Part shown: positions 33,310 to 43,701 of the stretch, in pieces | Layout: each line of letters starts with the position of its first letter | Numbering within the stretch: position 1 is the stretch's first letter | Translations under genes and position numbers: made by a program | The notes under the pieces: generated by a model | Told to the model about the DNA's origin: nothing | Database searches by the model: none | Seen by the model: only the letters and a program-made list of their open reading frames with translations | Source of the DNA: Acidicapsa acidisoli | GTDB taxonomy: Bacteria > Acidobacteriota > Terriglobia > Terriglobales > Acidobacteriaceae | Length of the DNA stretch: 64,000 nt | Direction: 5' to 3' | Assembly (NCBI RefSeq): GCF_025685625.1 | Contig: NZ_JAGSYI010000001.1 | Coordinates: forward strand, 1-64,000

Positions 33310-33765
33310 ATGAATCGAAGTTTGCATTTATCGAGAGACTTGCCGAAACCTGAGGTAGATGGCACCGGGTACAGACCGGAGCGTATCGAGCTGCCAGAGA
33401 GCGGTTTGTGTCACCAAGCCGATAATGAATGGCCAGCCGAACTCACAATCAGTCTCCTCCAGGGGAAGTGGAAGTTGAAAATCCTGTCCCGGCTTCAGCT
33501 CGGACCAATGCGGCTGAGTCAGCTGCGCAAATTCTTCCCTGGCGCCTCGAAAAAGATGCTCACCCAACACTTGCGCGAGATGGTGGATGACGGCATCGTA
33601 GTTCGGTCCGATCTAAGTGCCCGCCGACGACATGTGGAGTATTCGCTGGAAGCTTCATTAGGCGTTGCGGTACTGCATTTGATTGGCACCCTCGCAGATT
33701 GGGGATCGCGACACGCACTCAGACTGTCTCGGCGACACCTAACGCGCGATTGGCCGGAAGAGTAG
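33310..33765 (+). CDS. HxlR-family transcriptional regulator
   Basis: The winged-helix domain reads ISLLQGKWKLKILSRLQLGP, MRLSQLRKFFPGASKKMLTQ, HLREMVDDGIVVRSDL, the pattern of small dimeric HxlR regulators. The ATG at 33310 yields 151 aa; a GTG at 33268 would add 14. It is divergent from the sigma gene. Its target is unknown. The C-terminus (RHALRLSRRHLTRDWPEE) is typical in length. Confidence 0.88.
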   Translation: MNRSLHLSRDLPKPEVDGTGYRPERIELPESGLCHQADNEWPAELTISLLQGKWKLKILSRLQLGPMRLSQLRKFFPGASKKMLTQHLREMVDDGIVVRSDLSARRRHVEYSLEASLGVAVLHLIGTLADWGSRHALRLSRRHLTRDWPEE

Positions 33766-33813
33766 GCGAGTTCCGAAAATCGGAATACACGGGATTCTGT
33801 GGACTCCGCCGGC

Positions 33814-34032
33814 CTAATCGGACTTCGGCGAGTTGGGTTTGTGAATGCGCCTGTGTTCTGGCGCGGAGTGTGCCGTCGGCTGACGGAAAGTGACGCGGTT
33901 CGCAACGTCCCCAAATGGGGCAATGGGGTTCTTCCCTTCGATCAGGGCCGATCCGACATAGCTAAACAGCATGAGCGCAGCGAGGATTCCGAAACCAATA
34001 ACCACGGGCTTCCACGGAACAAGTATTAGCAT
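33814..34032 (-). CDS. Small membrane protein, 72 aa
   Basis: One N-terminal membrane helix (MLILVPWKPVVIGFGILAAL, continuing MLFSYVGSALI) precedes a short basic tail. GGAGG seven bases before the ATG supports translation. No family was recognised. It is convergent with the HxlR gene. Confidence 0.55.
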   Translation of the reverse strand: MLILVPWKPVVIGFGILAALMLFSYVGSALIEGKNPIAPFGDVANRVTFRQPTAHSAPEHRRIHKPNSPKSD

Positions 34033-34140
34033 GAGTCGACCTCCGGGGGATTGAGAGCGACTTGCGACTCACTAATATTCTATCGCCAAATCTCAATTGA
34101 AGTAGCTAAGAGGTCGCCCTCAGTTGTGTAGCCTTAGCCA

Positions 34141-34635
34141 ATGCTCACAGCTACCATCCTGGAAAGATCTACCTCCTCCGTATGGGTCACAGAACAAGTG
34201 GAAGATCTCGACAAATCGTCCATAGTGAGGGTTCTACGCGCGGTCCATTTCGAGCGAGATTTGACGCTGGATTTCCAGAACCTAAGAATTCTCGAAAAGG
34301 TACGAGCACTCGCTGATGCCTTCCAAGCTAAGGTAACGTTTCTCAACGTCGTAGACAGCCGAGAAGAACTAACAGTGAGACAAACACTTGACCCGCGAAT
34401 GTCCTCTGGCATTCAGAAATGGTTAATACAAATGCGTCAACAGTTCGGAGATGAAGTGGAATTGCTAAGGCAGGAGGGTGATGTCGTTTCGACCATCGCA
34501 GACATTGCCAATCAGCTGAGTGCAGATCTGGTTGTCGTTGGACGCTCGCGACCGGGAAGCGTAGGTATCCCTGTTCAGCTCCGCATCTTGAATATTGATC
34601 ATGCGGCACGTTGTCCTATCCTGAGCGTCTCGTAG
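34141..34635 (+). CDS. Universal stress protein (UspA-like)
   Basis: The single-domain 164-aa protein has an alpha/beta Rossmann-like fold. Visible blocks are the second strand AKVTFLNVVD, the helix-strand STIADIANQLSADLVVVGRS and the last strand HAARCPILSVS. The ATP-binding G-x2-G-x9-G(S/T) loop is degenerate (RSRPGSVGIPVQLRIL), so nucleotide binding is doubtful. It may help survival under stress; no operon partner. Confidence 0.8.
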   Translation: MLTATILERSTSSVWVTEQVEDLDKSSIVRVLRAVHFERDLTLDFQNLRILEKVRALADAFQAKVTFLNVVDSREELTVRQTLDPRMSSGIQKWLIQMRQQFGDEVELLRQEGDVVSTIADIANQLSADLVVVGRSRPGSVGIPVQLRILNIDHAARCPILSVS

Positions 34636-34824
34636 ATTCGACTTTCCAGTGTTAAGACCATACTTACGAGAACACCACGGGTTCGTCGCTGATAGCTCTG
34701 GCTCGTCTTCCATAGTAATGTCGACTTCGAGGCGGATGGTTGGCCTTTCAGAAGTTGCCACTAGGATTTGTAGTCGGCATTGCCGCTATGAACCGGCTTT
34801 TCCAGCGGGCGCAATGTTCACGGA

Positions 34825-36225
34825 CTATTGCTGCCAGCCTCCGCCGAGTGCTCTATAAAGTTGCACGAGGTTCTGGAATTCGGTGCCGCGCGCCTGGGCG
34901 AGTGTGAGTTCAGCGGAAAAGAGTGACCGCTGGCCGTCCAAGACTTCGAGGTAAGTGGTGGTACCGCCTCGGTAGCGCATGATGGAGAGGCGGACCGACT
35001 CCGCCAGGTCTCCGACGGTCTGCTCCTGGCGAACTCGCACGTCATGAGATTTCTGATATCCGATCAGGGCATCGGACACATCTCCGAAGGCGTGCTGAAT
35101 GGCCTCCTTGTAGGCAATCAAAGCCTGCTGGTGTTGCGATTCGGCAAGATGCAGGTTTCCCCGCAGCGCACCCCCGGTGAAGATGGGCTGGCTCACCTGG
35201 GCGCCGTAAGACCAGATTCCAATGTGCGAGCCCATCAGGCTGGAGAATGCGCTGCTCCGTCCGAAGGCGCCGCCGCCGGAGCCTGTCAGCGAGATTTGTG
35301 GAAAGAACTCAGCTTTGGCGACGCCAACTTCGGCATTCGCAGCAACCAGCGTTTGCTCGGCTTCGCGAATATCGGGCCGTCGCTCGAGCAGCGAGGAAGG
35401 CACACCTGGGGGCACCTCAGGAGGAAGCACCTGCCATTCGAGTGGCTGTCCACGCGGCACGCCTTGCGGGTAATTGCCGAGGAGTGTGCTGATGGCATCT
35501 TCCTCCTGGCCAATCTGCCTCTCGATGTCCGGGATCGTCGCATTTGCGGTGTCAAGCACTTGCTGAGCCTGAAGCACATCTAGCTTTGTGGCGACGCCGT
35601 GGTCAAGTCTGAACGAAGTCAGCTTGACGGAATCTTTCTGTGTCTTAACCGTGTCTCGCGTGATCTGGAGTTCGAGATCAAGCTGCAGGAGCGTGAAGTA
35701 GTCACTCGCCACGTCGCTTACCAGCGTGAGTATCACCGTATGCCGCGCATCCTCTGTTGCGAGGAGTTGGGCGCGTGACGCCGCGGTCGCGCTGCGCAGC
35801 CTTCCGAATAGGTCCAGTTGGAATGCTGCGTCGGTCGTGAGAGTCAGAAAATTGTAGTTAGTTTGGAAGGTACCTTCTTTTCCACCAGTGAAATTGCCGT
35901 TGCCCTGGATCTGCGGGAATAGACTGGAACGCGTGACGGCAAGTTGCGCGCGCGCGGCGATGATACGCTCCGTCGCAAGTTGCAAGTCATAGTTTTGCTT
36001 CAAAGCCGTGCGAATGAGTTCTTGCAGTTGCTGATCCTGGAAGACTTGCCACCAGCGGAGATCGGCGTAGGAGGCTGCCTGTGCTTGGGCCTGGGGGTTT
36101 TCGCTCAGATCGCGGTAGACGGTTGGCGTTTGAACAACGGGCCGATGGTACTTGGGGCCGACCATGCACCCGTTGATCAGACTCGGTGCAAGGATCACTG
36201 TAACCAATACCCACGGCCTTTTCAT
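34825..36225 (-). CDS. RND outer-membrane factor (TolC/NodT family lipoprotein)
   Basis: This is the outer-membrane channel of the efflux complex encoded just upstream. From ATG 36225 the protein has a lipoprotein signal (MKRPWVLVTVILAPSLINGC), then GPKYHRPVVQTP and two OEP repeats, each ending in a coiled hairpin. Another ATG at 36264, two bases after the permease stop and with GGAG, would add 13 residues; the lipobox favours 36225. It is the third gene of the adaptor-permease-channel operon. Confidence 0.93.
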   Translation of the reverse strand: MKRPWVLVTVILAPSLINGCMVGPKYHRPVVQTPTVYRDLSENPQAQAQAASYADLRWWQVFQDQQLQELIRTALKQNYDLQLATERIIAARAQLAVTRSSLFPQIQGNGNFTGGKEGTFQTNYNFLTLTTDAAFQLDLFGRLRSATAASRAQLLATEDARHTVILTLVSDVASDYFTLLQLDLELQITRDTVKTQKDSVKLTSFRLDHGVATKLDVLQAQQVLDTANATIPDIERQIGQEEDAISTLLGNYPQGVPRGQPLEWQVLPPEVPPGVPSSLLERRPDIREAEQTLVAANAEVGVAKAEFFPQISLTGSGGGAFGRSSAFSSLMGSHIGIWSYGAQVSQPIFTGGALRGNLHLAESQHQQALIAYKEAIQHAFGDVSDALIGYQKSHDVRVRQEQTVGDLAESVRLSIMRYRGGTTTYLEVLDGQRSLFSAELTLAQARGTEFQNLVQLYRALGGGWQQ

Positions 36226-36265
36226 AAAATCGCTCCGTCGCTTGTCCATGAGTCGGTGGCGCATC

Positions 36266-39200
36266 TCAGTCTCCCGCCGATGGCTCTGGTGAGGCCGGCA
36301 CTGGAGCAGGGACGTGGTCCTCGCCAGCACCCGACCATTTCTCGACGAGATAAAAGATCGCTGGGATAAGAAAAATTCCGATCGCGCTCGCGGCGAGCAT
36401 GCCGCCGATCACAGCAGTCCCCATAATTTGGCGAGCCACCGAGCCGGCCCCGGTCGCAATCCATAGCGGCACGCACCCGAGAATGAACGCGAACGAGGTC
36501 ATTAAGATCGGCCGCAGGCGAAGACGGGCGCCTTCCAGCGCTGCATCCGCCAGGGGCTTACCCTGTTGTTCATATTGTTCCTTGGCGAACTCGACGATCA
36601 GAATTGCGTTCTTGGCCGCCAGGCCGATGAGCATCACCAACCCAATTTGCGAGTACACATCGGTTTCGATCTGGACCATGTAGGCCGGATAGAAGGCACT
36701 GAGCACGACCCGGCGCAGCCACAACACCGCAAAGGCACCGAATACCGCGACCGGCGTACTCAACAACACGCTGAAAGGTAATGACCAGCTTTCGTACAGG
36801 GCTGCGAGGATCAGAAACACAAACAAAAGCGAGAAGCCGAAGATGACCGAGGCCGGAACACCTTCCCGTGCCTGCTGCTCTTGATAAGACATGCCCATAT
36901 AATCAAAGCCCATTTCGCCGGCAGGCATCGTCTGCTTGAATACGTCCTCCATCGCCGCTGTCGCCTGATCGGAGCTATAGCCCGGCGCAGCGCTGCCGTT
37001 GATTTGGGCTGAGCGATACTCGTTGTAGCGCATCGTGAACTCCGGGCCGGAACGAGACTCAAACCTCGTCAGTGCAGTGAGCGGCACCATTTCCCCTGTA
37101 TTGTTGCGTACGTAGAACTGGCCTATGTTGGTCAGATCCGCGCGGTAAGGCGCTTCCGCTTCCACATACACCTGCCAGGTACGACCGAAATTGTTGTAGT
37201 AGTTGATGAACAGCCCGCCCATGAAAGCCTGAATGGCCTGGTAAACATCGCTGATCGCCACACCCTGCTTCAGAACCTTTTCCCGATCCACCTGCACGAA
37301 TTGTTGCGGCGCGCTCGGTATGAACGTCGTGTTGAGCGAGCCAATTTCGGGGCGCTTGCGAGCCGCTGTCATGAACTTCTGCAGATTGTCTGCAAGAAAC
37401 TGGACGTCCCGTCCGGCACGATCTTCCAGCACGAACTGAAATCCGCCAGCAGTGCCGACTCCGGGGATGGCTGGTGGCGAGAAGCTGAAAACGGTCCCCT
37501 GCGGAAGCTTGCTCAACTGCTGGTTCACGCGGGCCTTGATTTCCTGAAATTGTTCCGCTCTGGTTTCGCGGGCACTCCATGGCTTCAGAGTGATGAAAAA
37601 GAAACCGTTGTAACTTGTCTGGACAAAGCTTAGCAAGCTGAAGCCAATAACACTGGTCGTGTATTGGACGCCTGGGGTCTCGGCGAGGATCTTCTCGACC
37701 TGTCTCGCCGCCTCGCCGGTACGCTCCAGCGAAGCTGCATTCGGAAGCTGCATGTTGATGAAGAAATAGCCCTGGTCTTCATCTGGCAGGAAGCTGGATG
37801 GTAGCCGGCTGCCAAAGAGAAATGCGGCAAGCCCAAAGCCCGCAAGCAACACCATCACCAGGACGCCTTTTCGGATAAGCACGCCGGACAGCCGGACGTA
37901 GCTGTGCGTGGCGCGTTCGAAGATGCGATTGAACCCGTCAAAGAACCTTTGCAGCAGCCTATGGCTCTCCTGCTTTCGCCGGAGCATCAGTGAGGCCAGC
38001 GCGGGGCTTAGCGTGAGCGCGTTAAACGCAGAGAGGATTACAGAGATCGCGATGGTCACGGCGAATTGCTGGTAGAGTCGCCCCGTGATGCCGGGGATAA
38101 AGGCGGTGGGTACGAATACTGCAGACAGCACCAGGGCGATTCCGACGACCGGGCCCGTGAGTTCGTCCATTGCTTTTCGCGCTGCATCCTTGGGAGCAAG
38201 ACCCTCCTCGATGTGGCGTTGTACGCCTTCGACGATGACAATGGCATCGTCCACCACCAGTCCGACGGCCAGCACTAACCCGAACATGGAAAGAGTATTG
38301 AGGGAGAAGCCGAAGGCCGGGTAGAGCAAAAATGTTCCCACCAGCGAGACGGGTACGGCCACCATGGGGATCAGCGTAGCGCGCCAGTCTTGCAGGAATA
38401 CGAAGACGACAAGGATGACCAGCACGATGGCGATCAAAAGAGTTTCGACAATCTCCTTCATGCCTTCTGTAACCGCTTTTGTCTGATCAAGCGATATGGC
38501 GTAATCCATGTCCTGCGGGAAGTGCTCCTTCATCTGGGCCATCAGCCTTCGGACGCCGGCGGCGGTTTGGACCGCATTGGAGCCGGGCAACTGGTAAACG
38601 GCGAGTACCGCGGCGGGCTTACCATTCAAGCGGCCAACTTCGTTATAAGCCTGCGCGCCCAGTTCGACCCGGGCGATGTCTTTCACTCGGACGATTCCGC
38701 CATCCGGAGTTTCACGGACGACGACGTTTCCAAATTGTTCCGGGGACGTCAACCGCCCTTGAGCGAGTACGGCGTACGTGAATTGTTGACCGGCGGGCGC
38801 CGGCTCGCCGCCCACCTGACCAGCCGGATTCACTGTGTTCTGTGTCTGGATGGCGTTGGCGATGTCCGTGACGGTGATTCCCAGTTTCGCCAATTGGTCG
38901 GGCTTTACCCAAAGCCTCATGGCATACTGCCCCGCGCCGAAGACCTGCGTCTGTCCGACACCATACAACCGTGCGACCGGATCATTGAGGTTGATGTTGG
39001 CATAGTTGGCCAGGAACGTCGCATCGTACGTGCCGTGCGGCGAAGATACGGCGATCAGCATAAGCGGCGAGGTCGTGGACTTTTTGATGGATATACCGTA
39101 GGCGTTAACTTCGGGTGGAAGCTGACCGACGGCTAGTTGCTCGCGTGACTGGGTGAGAAGCTGGTCTGTGTTCGGGTCCGTTTTGAGATCAAAATCAACA

Positions 39201-39475
39201 AAGATGGTCGTCTGCTGATTGGCCGTGGCGTTCAACGAATACATGTAAGTCATGTTGTCCACGCCGTTGATCTGCTCCTCGATCGGCGTGTCCACGGATT
39301 GCTCGAGAGCCAGCGCGTCTGCACCGGTGTACGTGGCCTGCAATCGGACCTCCGGCGGGGCGATGTTAGGAAACTGCGCCACCGGCAGGCTCGCAACGGT
39401 GACCGCGCCGACTATCACCATAAGAATCGCGATCACGATCGCCACGATCGGACGGTTGATGAAGAATTTTGACAT
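36266..39475 (-). CDS. RND efflux permease, HAE1/AcrB family
   Basis: This 1069-aa inner-membrane proton-driven exporter has twelve membrane helices and two large periplasmic loops. Recognisable features are [30 protein letters not shown], the proton-relay helix [19 protein letters not shown] (Asp-Asp) and the second-half helix [18 protein letters not shown] (Lys). The start at 39475 matches the family; the frame extends upstream without reason. It begins five bases after the adaptor stop. Substrates cannot be predicted. Confidence 0.97.
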   Translation of the reverse strand: MSKFFINRPIVAIVIAILMVIVGAVTVASLPVAQFPNIAPPEVRLQATYTGADALALEQSVDTPIEEQINGVDNMTYMYSLNATANQQTTIFVDFDLKTDPNTDQLLTQSREQLAVGQLPPEVNAYGISIKKSTTSPLMLIAVSSPHGTYDATFLANYANINLNDPVARLYGVGQTQVFGAGQYAMRLWVKPDQLAKLGITVTDIANAIQTQNTVNPAGQVGGEPAPAGQQFTYAVLAQGRLTSPEQFGNVVVRETPDGGIVRVKDIARVELGAQAYNEVGRLNGKPAAVLAVYQLPGSNAVQTAAGVRRLMAQMKEHFPQDMDYAISLDQTKAVTEGMKEIVETLLIAIVLVILVVFVFLQDWRATLIPMVAVPVSLVGTFLLYPAFGFSLNTLSMFGLVLAVGLVVDDAIVIVEGVQRHIEEGLAPKDAARKAMDELTGPVVGIALVLSAVFVPTAFIPGITGRLYQQFAVTIAISVILSAFNALTLSPALASLMLRRKQESHRLLQRFFDGFNRIFERATHSYVRLSGVLIRKGVLVMVLLAGFGLAAFLFGSRLPSSFLPDEDQGYFFINMQLPNAASLERTGEAARQVEKILAETPGVQYTTSVIGFSLLSFVQTSYNGFFFITLKPWSARETRAEQFQEIKARVNQQLSKLPQGTVFSFSPPAIPGVGTAGGFQFVLEDRAGRDVQFLADNLQKFMTAARKRPEIGSLNTTFIPSAPQQFVQVDREKVLKQGVAISDVYQAIQAFMGGLFINYYNNFGRTWQVYVEAEAPYRADLTNIGQFYVRNNTGEMVPLTALTRFESRSGPEFTMRYNEYRSAQINGSAAPGYSSDQATAAMEDVFKQTMPAGEMGFDYMGMSYQEQQAREGVPASVIFGFSLLFVFLILAALYESWSLPFSVLLSTPVAVFGAFAVLWLRRVVLSAFYPAYMVQIETDVYSQIGLVMLIGLAAKNAILIVEFAKEQYEQQGKPLADAALEGARLRLRPILMTSFAFILGCVPLWIATGAGSVARQIMGTAVIGGMLAASAIGIFLIPAIFYLVEKWSGAGEDHVPAPVPASPEPSAGD

Positions 39476-39480
39476 CTGGG

Positions 39481-40698
39481 CTACCTCTCCTTCGCCTCGG
39501 CGGCCTGATCGACGAACGGCTTGGGATTCACCTGCATACCGGCGCGCACATGTTGTATGCCCTCGGCTACGACACGGTCGCCGGGTTTCAGTCCTTTTTG
39601 AATGATCCACAGGGAGCCAAAGCGTTCACCGACCTCCACCGGCTGAATGCTCACTTTGTTCTCGCTGTCGAGGAGGGCTACCTGATAGCTGCCTTGAAGT
39701 TCTGTAACCGCACGTTGGGGAATTAGGAGGGCATCCTTTTGGATTCGCGTCGCCGCACGCACTTTGCCGTATCCGCCTGGACGCAGAATATTCCCCGGAT
39801 TGGGAAACAGCCCTGCGATCCGGATCGCGCCAGTGCTCTGATTCACTTCGCGGTCCGCGAAGTAGATTTCCCCCGCCCTTGGATAGGTTGTACCGTCAGC
39901 CAAGATTAGCGTGAGCGGCATCTGCCTCCTCTGCGCCATCCGGCTGGCTACGCTCGGGTATTGCCTGTTGAACTCAAGGTATTCCGGCTCGCTCACAGTA
40001 AAAAAAACCTTGATCGGTTCAACCGTCGAGACCGTAGTGACCGGTGGGCTGCTCGCGTCAACCAGGGCGCCGACCTGAAGCTGGGCTTGTCCGGCAATTC
40101 CACTTATGGGGGCGAGAAGCCGAGTAAACCCGAGATTGACCTTCGCCGTTTCGACCGCAGCCGCTGCTGTTTTGATTTGAGCCTTGGCAGTCTGCACGGT
40201 CGCTATCGCCGCAAGGTTGTTCTGAGTGGCATTGTCGAGATCCTGCTGGCTCGCTGCCTGCTCCTTCGCCAGCGGAGTGTACCGCTCCACATCGAGCCGG
40301 GTGCGGACTTGAACAGCTTCGGCGTTAGCAAGCTGCGCGGTGGCCTGTGCTAGCTGTCCTTCGGCTTGGTCGAGAGCCGCCTGAAAGGGTCGCGGATCGA
40401 TCTCGAACAGGAGTTGACCCTTCTGGACCAACGCGCCTTCTTGGTAGGCTTGCCGGCGCAAGTAACCTGTGACTTGCGCCTTGACGGCGGCATTCTCGAA
40501 TCCGTCCAACGTACCGATCCATTCGCTATAGGGGGTCACATCCTTCTGTTCGACCGGCGCCACCATCACATCCGGAGGCGCTCCCGTCGCGACACTGGAT
40601 ACGTGTTTCGAGGGGATCGCCACAACGATCAGGGCGATGACGACAATCAAACAAAGCGTTCCTCCTGTGACGAGCCAACGTTTTGAAAGAGTACTCAT
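39481..40698 (-). CDS. RND periplasmic adaptor (HlyD/MFP family)
   Basis: The protein links the permease and the outer channel. An N-terminal membrane anchor ([20 protein letters not shown]) is followed by the lipoyl/barrel-sandwich ([20 protein letters not shown]), an alpha-hairpin rich in Ala and Gln (about 100-180), the beta-barrel and the membrane-proximal domain ([17 protein letters not shown]). ATGs at 40704 and 40698 are both possible starts. It is the first gene of the operon and is paralogous to the truncated adaptor at 640-1764. Confidence 0.95.
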   Translation of the reverse strand: MSTLSKRWLVTGGTLCLIVVIALIVVAIPSKHVSSVATGAPPDVMVAPVEQKDVTPYSEWIGTLDGFENAAVKAQVTGYLRRQAYQEGALVQKGQLLFEIDPRPFQAALDQAEGQLAQATAQLANAEAVQVRTRLDVERYTPLAKEQAASQQDLDNATQNNLAAIATVQTAKAQIKTAAAAVETAKVNLGFTRLLAPISGIAGQAQLQVGALVDASSPPVTTVSTVEPIKVFFTVSEPEYLEFNRQYPSVASRMAQRRQMPLTLILADGTTYPRAGEIYFADREVNQSTGAIRIAGLFPNPGNILRPGGYGKVRAATRIQKDALLIPQRAVTELQGSYQVALLDSENKVSIQPVEVGERFGSLWIIQKGLKPGDRVVAEGIQHVRAGMQVNPKPFVDQAAEAKER

Positions 40699-40746
40699 CT
40701 TCACCTACCATGATGGGTCCGCGGTGTGCGTTCCGACCCTAGAGAA

Positions 40747-40929
40747 CTAGAAGCGCACACGGGACGCGATTCGGGCTGCTTTCCCATCCTGAACAACTCC
40801 GGCAGACTCGGAAGGTCCTCCCGTGGCGCTAAGCCCTGGTCCCCCGAACCATCCAAACAGTTTTTGTGTGCCGTGCGCTGCCAGAGTGAGCCCCACAGCC
40901 AGTCTCAGAAGCAGAAGCCCAATACTCAT
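40747..40929 (-). pseudogene. DoxX-family protein, truncated after first third
   Basis: The first 37 residues (LLLLRLAVGLTLAAHGTQKL, FGWFGGPGLSATGG) match DoxX-family membrane proteins. The sequence then loses similarity and stops at 60 codons, whereas the family runs to about 130-150 aa. A GAGGTGAGGT ribosome site and ATG are intact, so a single-helix peptide may still be made. It directly precedes the RND operon. Confidence 0.75.
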
Positions 40930-40968
40930 ACCTCACCTCGTAAGAGAATTGTTTGTAGGACTATCCTT

Positions 40969-41529
40969 TTATGCACCTTGCTGTGGGAACGGTGTCGGCT
41001 TTTCATCCAAAGGAACGCGACCAGTCCTGATCACACGCGCAACCAACATATAGTTGCCGATTACAAATAGAATCTCGGTGAGCGCGCGATCGGAAAAGTA
41101 CTGTTTCGCCCGATCGTAAGTAGCATCCGTGGCTTCCACCCTGAACACTACTTCGTCGGTAAAAGCAAAGGCTGCTTGTTGTGCTGGGGAGAAGGATTTC
41201 GCAACAGTGTCGCCACGTTCCAGGACGGAGATCTGCTCTTCCGTCATCCCGACGCTACGAGCCACGACCACATTATTCCGCCAGATATATAAGCACTCTT
41301 GCAACGTCGCGACCCTCAGGGCAATCATGCGCTCCAGTGCGGGATCGATTTCCAAAGGCCGGAAAAGTAACAAAAGAAAATCGATGTAGGCCGGATAGAG
41401 CGATTCTGCATTTGCCATAGCGCGTAACCCGTTGACCGCCGGAAGCTTCGCAAGTGCCTGCTTCACTGAAGGTGAAGCGGTTTCGGGATCGACCAAACCC
41501 AATCTTGCCGCACTGGTTTTTGACGACAT
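40969..41529 (-). CDS. Carboxymuconolactone decarboxylase (AhpD-like) family protein
   Basis: The 186-aa helical protein has the CMD core (LERMIALRVATLQECLYIWR, NNVVVARSVGMTEEQISVL). The AhpD-type CxxC pair is not complete (ECLYIW), so peroxidase activity of the AhpD kind is doubtful. The C-terminal block FVIGNYMLVARVIRTGRVPL is typical of the soil-bacterial subgroup. A copy of the dispersed repeat lies 180-270 bp upstream. Confidence 0.88.
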   Translation of the reverse strand: MSSKTSAARLGLVDPETASPSVKQALAKLPAVNGLRAMANAESLYPAYIDFLLLLFRPLEIDPALERMIALRVATLQECLYIWRNNVVVARSVGMTEEQISVLERGDTVAKSFSPAQQAAFAFTDEVVFRVEATDATYDRAKQYFSDRALTEILFVIGNYMLVARVIRTGRVPLDEKPTPFPQQGA

Positions 41530-41991
41530 CGTTTGTTTCCTTTCGATCCACGTTATGCGCGTGGCGTTCGTGTGTGTTTCCTAACCGCGTTTGACCTCTC
41601 GCGTCCCCTCTACAACGCGGGTCATCTCGTATGCGGAGAATCAACAAGTCATTCTCCGCACGACTGGGAATGAGCACGCGAAGTGCCAAGAAAGCAATGC
41701 CGTGGCATCTCTGAATCGAAAAGGGTTGTGAAGCGGCGGATTTCGCCGGCGTTCGTCGCGCGTCGAATTTATGACGTCAAGGCAAAAGCGGATTGACCTG
41801 CAGCGGGCGCAATCCCGTCACGCATTCTCCTGAGAGGTTCTGATGTGCACGCCCTTATACTCACAAGCGGACGGCTCTTTATTCCTCGGTTACCGCGCTC
41901 GTCCTACGCAGCGTGAAAACTCATGGTGTCGGTAAACTGTTGGTGGCCGGCAGAGAAGTAGCGACTAAGCGTCCCGCGCGAAGGACAGTTT
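41530..41991. other. Intergenic 462 bp holding a dispersed-repeat copy
   Basis: Between the CMD gene and the end of the MFS gene. Apart from the repeat at 41706-41842 no gene or RNA is recognised. Confidence 0.5.
41706..41842 (-). repeat. Dispersed repeat, copy R1 (most diverged)
   Basis: Shares with R2 and R3 the ordered blocks aaaagggttgtgaa, tcgccgg, attcgt, tgacgtcaaggc, gattgac and a terminal ctgagaggtt, in the same orientation upstream of a minus-strand gene. Confidence 0.75.
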
Positions 41992-43527
41992 TCAATTACG
42001 GTCCAAAGAGGATGTTGCCAAAGCACTGGCCGGACTGCCCGCCAAATCGAGATTCGGAATCGACCAGGCGACAACGGCGGCACACACGGAAAGCCCTCCT
42101 AATGCGAAAAATACCCATCGGTATGCCGCCATCAATGCCGGCGCTATCTGAGAAGGCTCGACACGGCTCGAAGCAATCGAGGAAAGTTCATGGCTAAGGA
42201 TGGCCCGTGCGTTCGGATCGACAACTTGCAAAGCTCCAAGCAATACCGCGGAAGAGATCGCGGCCCCTGTTGCGCCCCCAATCGTGCGACTGAACGACAC
42301 AGTCGCCGTAGCAACGCCCAGACGATCTTTCCCTGCCGCCCATTGCACCATGGTCTGCGCGGCGGGCATCGTCGATCCAAGGCCGGCCCCGATCAGAAGT
42401 GTTAGCAGCGCGGTGAACACGGTTCCCAATTTGATTCCAGCTGCGAGTACAAAAAAAACGGCCGCTACGATCGACAAACCAACAGCCATCGGCGTCCGAG
42501 GATGTCCGGTTGTTGAAATTCGCACACCTGTTGCGGTGGAAACAACCACCTGGGCCAGAGTGAGCGGGATCAGAAGGAGTCCGGAGGTAGTCGCGCTCGT
42601 TCGGAACACTGTTTGAAAGAAAACCGGCAATTGAACGATCAAGCCGAAAAGAACCGCCGCGAAAAGAAGAACCGTCAACGATGCGCGCCAGATGACGGGC
42701 TCTCCGATCAGTTGCGGAGAAATGAGCGGTTGCTGCGTCTTCTGCTCGATTGGGCGGAGAAGAACAAGTCCTGCTACTCCCAGGCTCGCGATCGTAAGCA
42801 GGACCGGGGACGTCCAGGCGATTTCATGACCGCCGATGCTCAAACTGAAAAGAACTGCTACGGTCGAAGCTGCGAAGACGGTTGTTCCGGCGTAATCCAA
42901 TCGACAGATCCCTGTTCCCGGGGATGTTTTAATGCGCAAGGCTGCGCAAGCGGCGCCTAGCCCGAGCGGGATATTGAGCCAAAAGATGCTGCGCCAGCCG
43001 AGGTGTTGCGAGAGAACGCCGCCAATTACCGGGCCGAGTGTGCTGGCAAGGGCAAAATTGGCTCCCAGCCATCCCTGAATTCTTCCCCTCTCTTTTGGAG
43101 AAACGACTTCGCCGAGGAGTGCTTGCGCCAGGGTCATCAGACCGCCACCGCCAAGACCTTGCAGCGCGCGAGCACAAATCAGAATGAAAAGGGTGGGGGC
43201 AAGCGCGCACGCAACCGAGCCGGCGACAAATAGGCAGAGCGCCCACAATAGCATGCGCCTTCGCCCGTATGCGTCTCCCATGCGTCCATAGAGCGGAGCA
43301 GCCACAGTTGCTGCAATGAGGTACGCGGTAACTACCCAAGCGAGGTAGGAGAGTCCGCCGAGCGAACCCGTAATCGCTGGTAAGGCTGCGGCGATAATAG
43401 TTTGATCGAGCGCTCCCAGAAACATTGACGGAGCGACATGAAAGAACGCAGATCGAAACTGTTCTCTCTTTTCTGCAGACAGTGAAGAGAGAGAATTCTC
43501 ACTCTTTGCGCTGGCCGGCCCGATCAT
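41992..43527 (-). CDS. MFS exporter, DHA2 (14-helix drug:H+ antiporter) family
   Basis: The 511-aa protein has the family motifs: FLGALDQTIIAAALPAI in helix 1, LYGRMGDAYGRRRMLLWALC (motif A), RALQGLGGGGLMTLAQAL, and motif C-like GWLGANFALASTLGPVIGGV. Fourteen helices fit EmrB/QacA-type exporters. No adaptor (EmrA) gene adjoins. Substrate unknown. Confidence 0.93.
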   Translation of the reverse strand: MIGPASAKSENSLSSLSAEKREQFRSAFFHVAPSMFLGALDQTIIAAALPAITGSLGGLSYLAWVVTAYLIAATVAAPLYGRMGDAYGRRRMLLWALCLFVAGSVACALAPTLFILICARALQGLGGGGLMTLAQALLGEVVSPKERGRIQGWLGANFALASTLGPVIGGVLSQHLGWRSIFWLNIPLGLGAACAALRIKTSPGTGICRLDYAGTTVFAASTVAVLFSLSIGGHEIAWTSPVLLTIASLGVAGLVLLRPIEQKTQQPLISPQLIGEPVIWRASLTVLLFAAVLFGLIVQLPVFFQTVFRTSATTSGLLLIPLTLAQVVVSTATGVRISTTGHPRTPMAVGLSIVAAVFFVLAAGIKLGTVFTALLTLLIGAGLGSTMPAAQTMVQWAAGKDRLGVATATVSFSRTIGGATGAAISSAVLLGALQVVDPNARAILSHELSSIASSRVEPSQIAPALMAAYRWVFFALGGLSVCAAVVAWSIPNLDLAGSPASALATSSLDRN

Positions 43528-43701
43528 GTCGCTCCCTTCAGTTCGACTTCATGACTTGTTTCCTCGCGGAAAGGTTGCAGAACGGCACAACTGGCTACGA
43601 GCAAAGCCGAAAGTCCGAGTAAGTTTAGAACCGAGTGGCACAGAACCAGAGCGCCCGCGACGGCTCCAAGAAACATCTCCCATTAAGGTGCTTCCTCAAC
43701 A

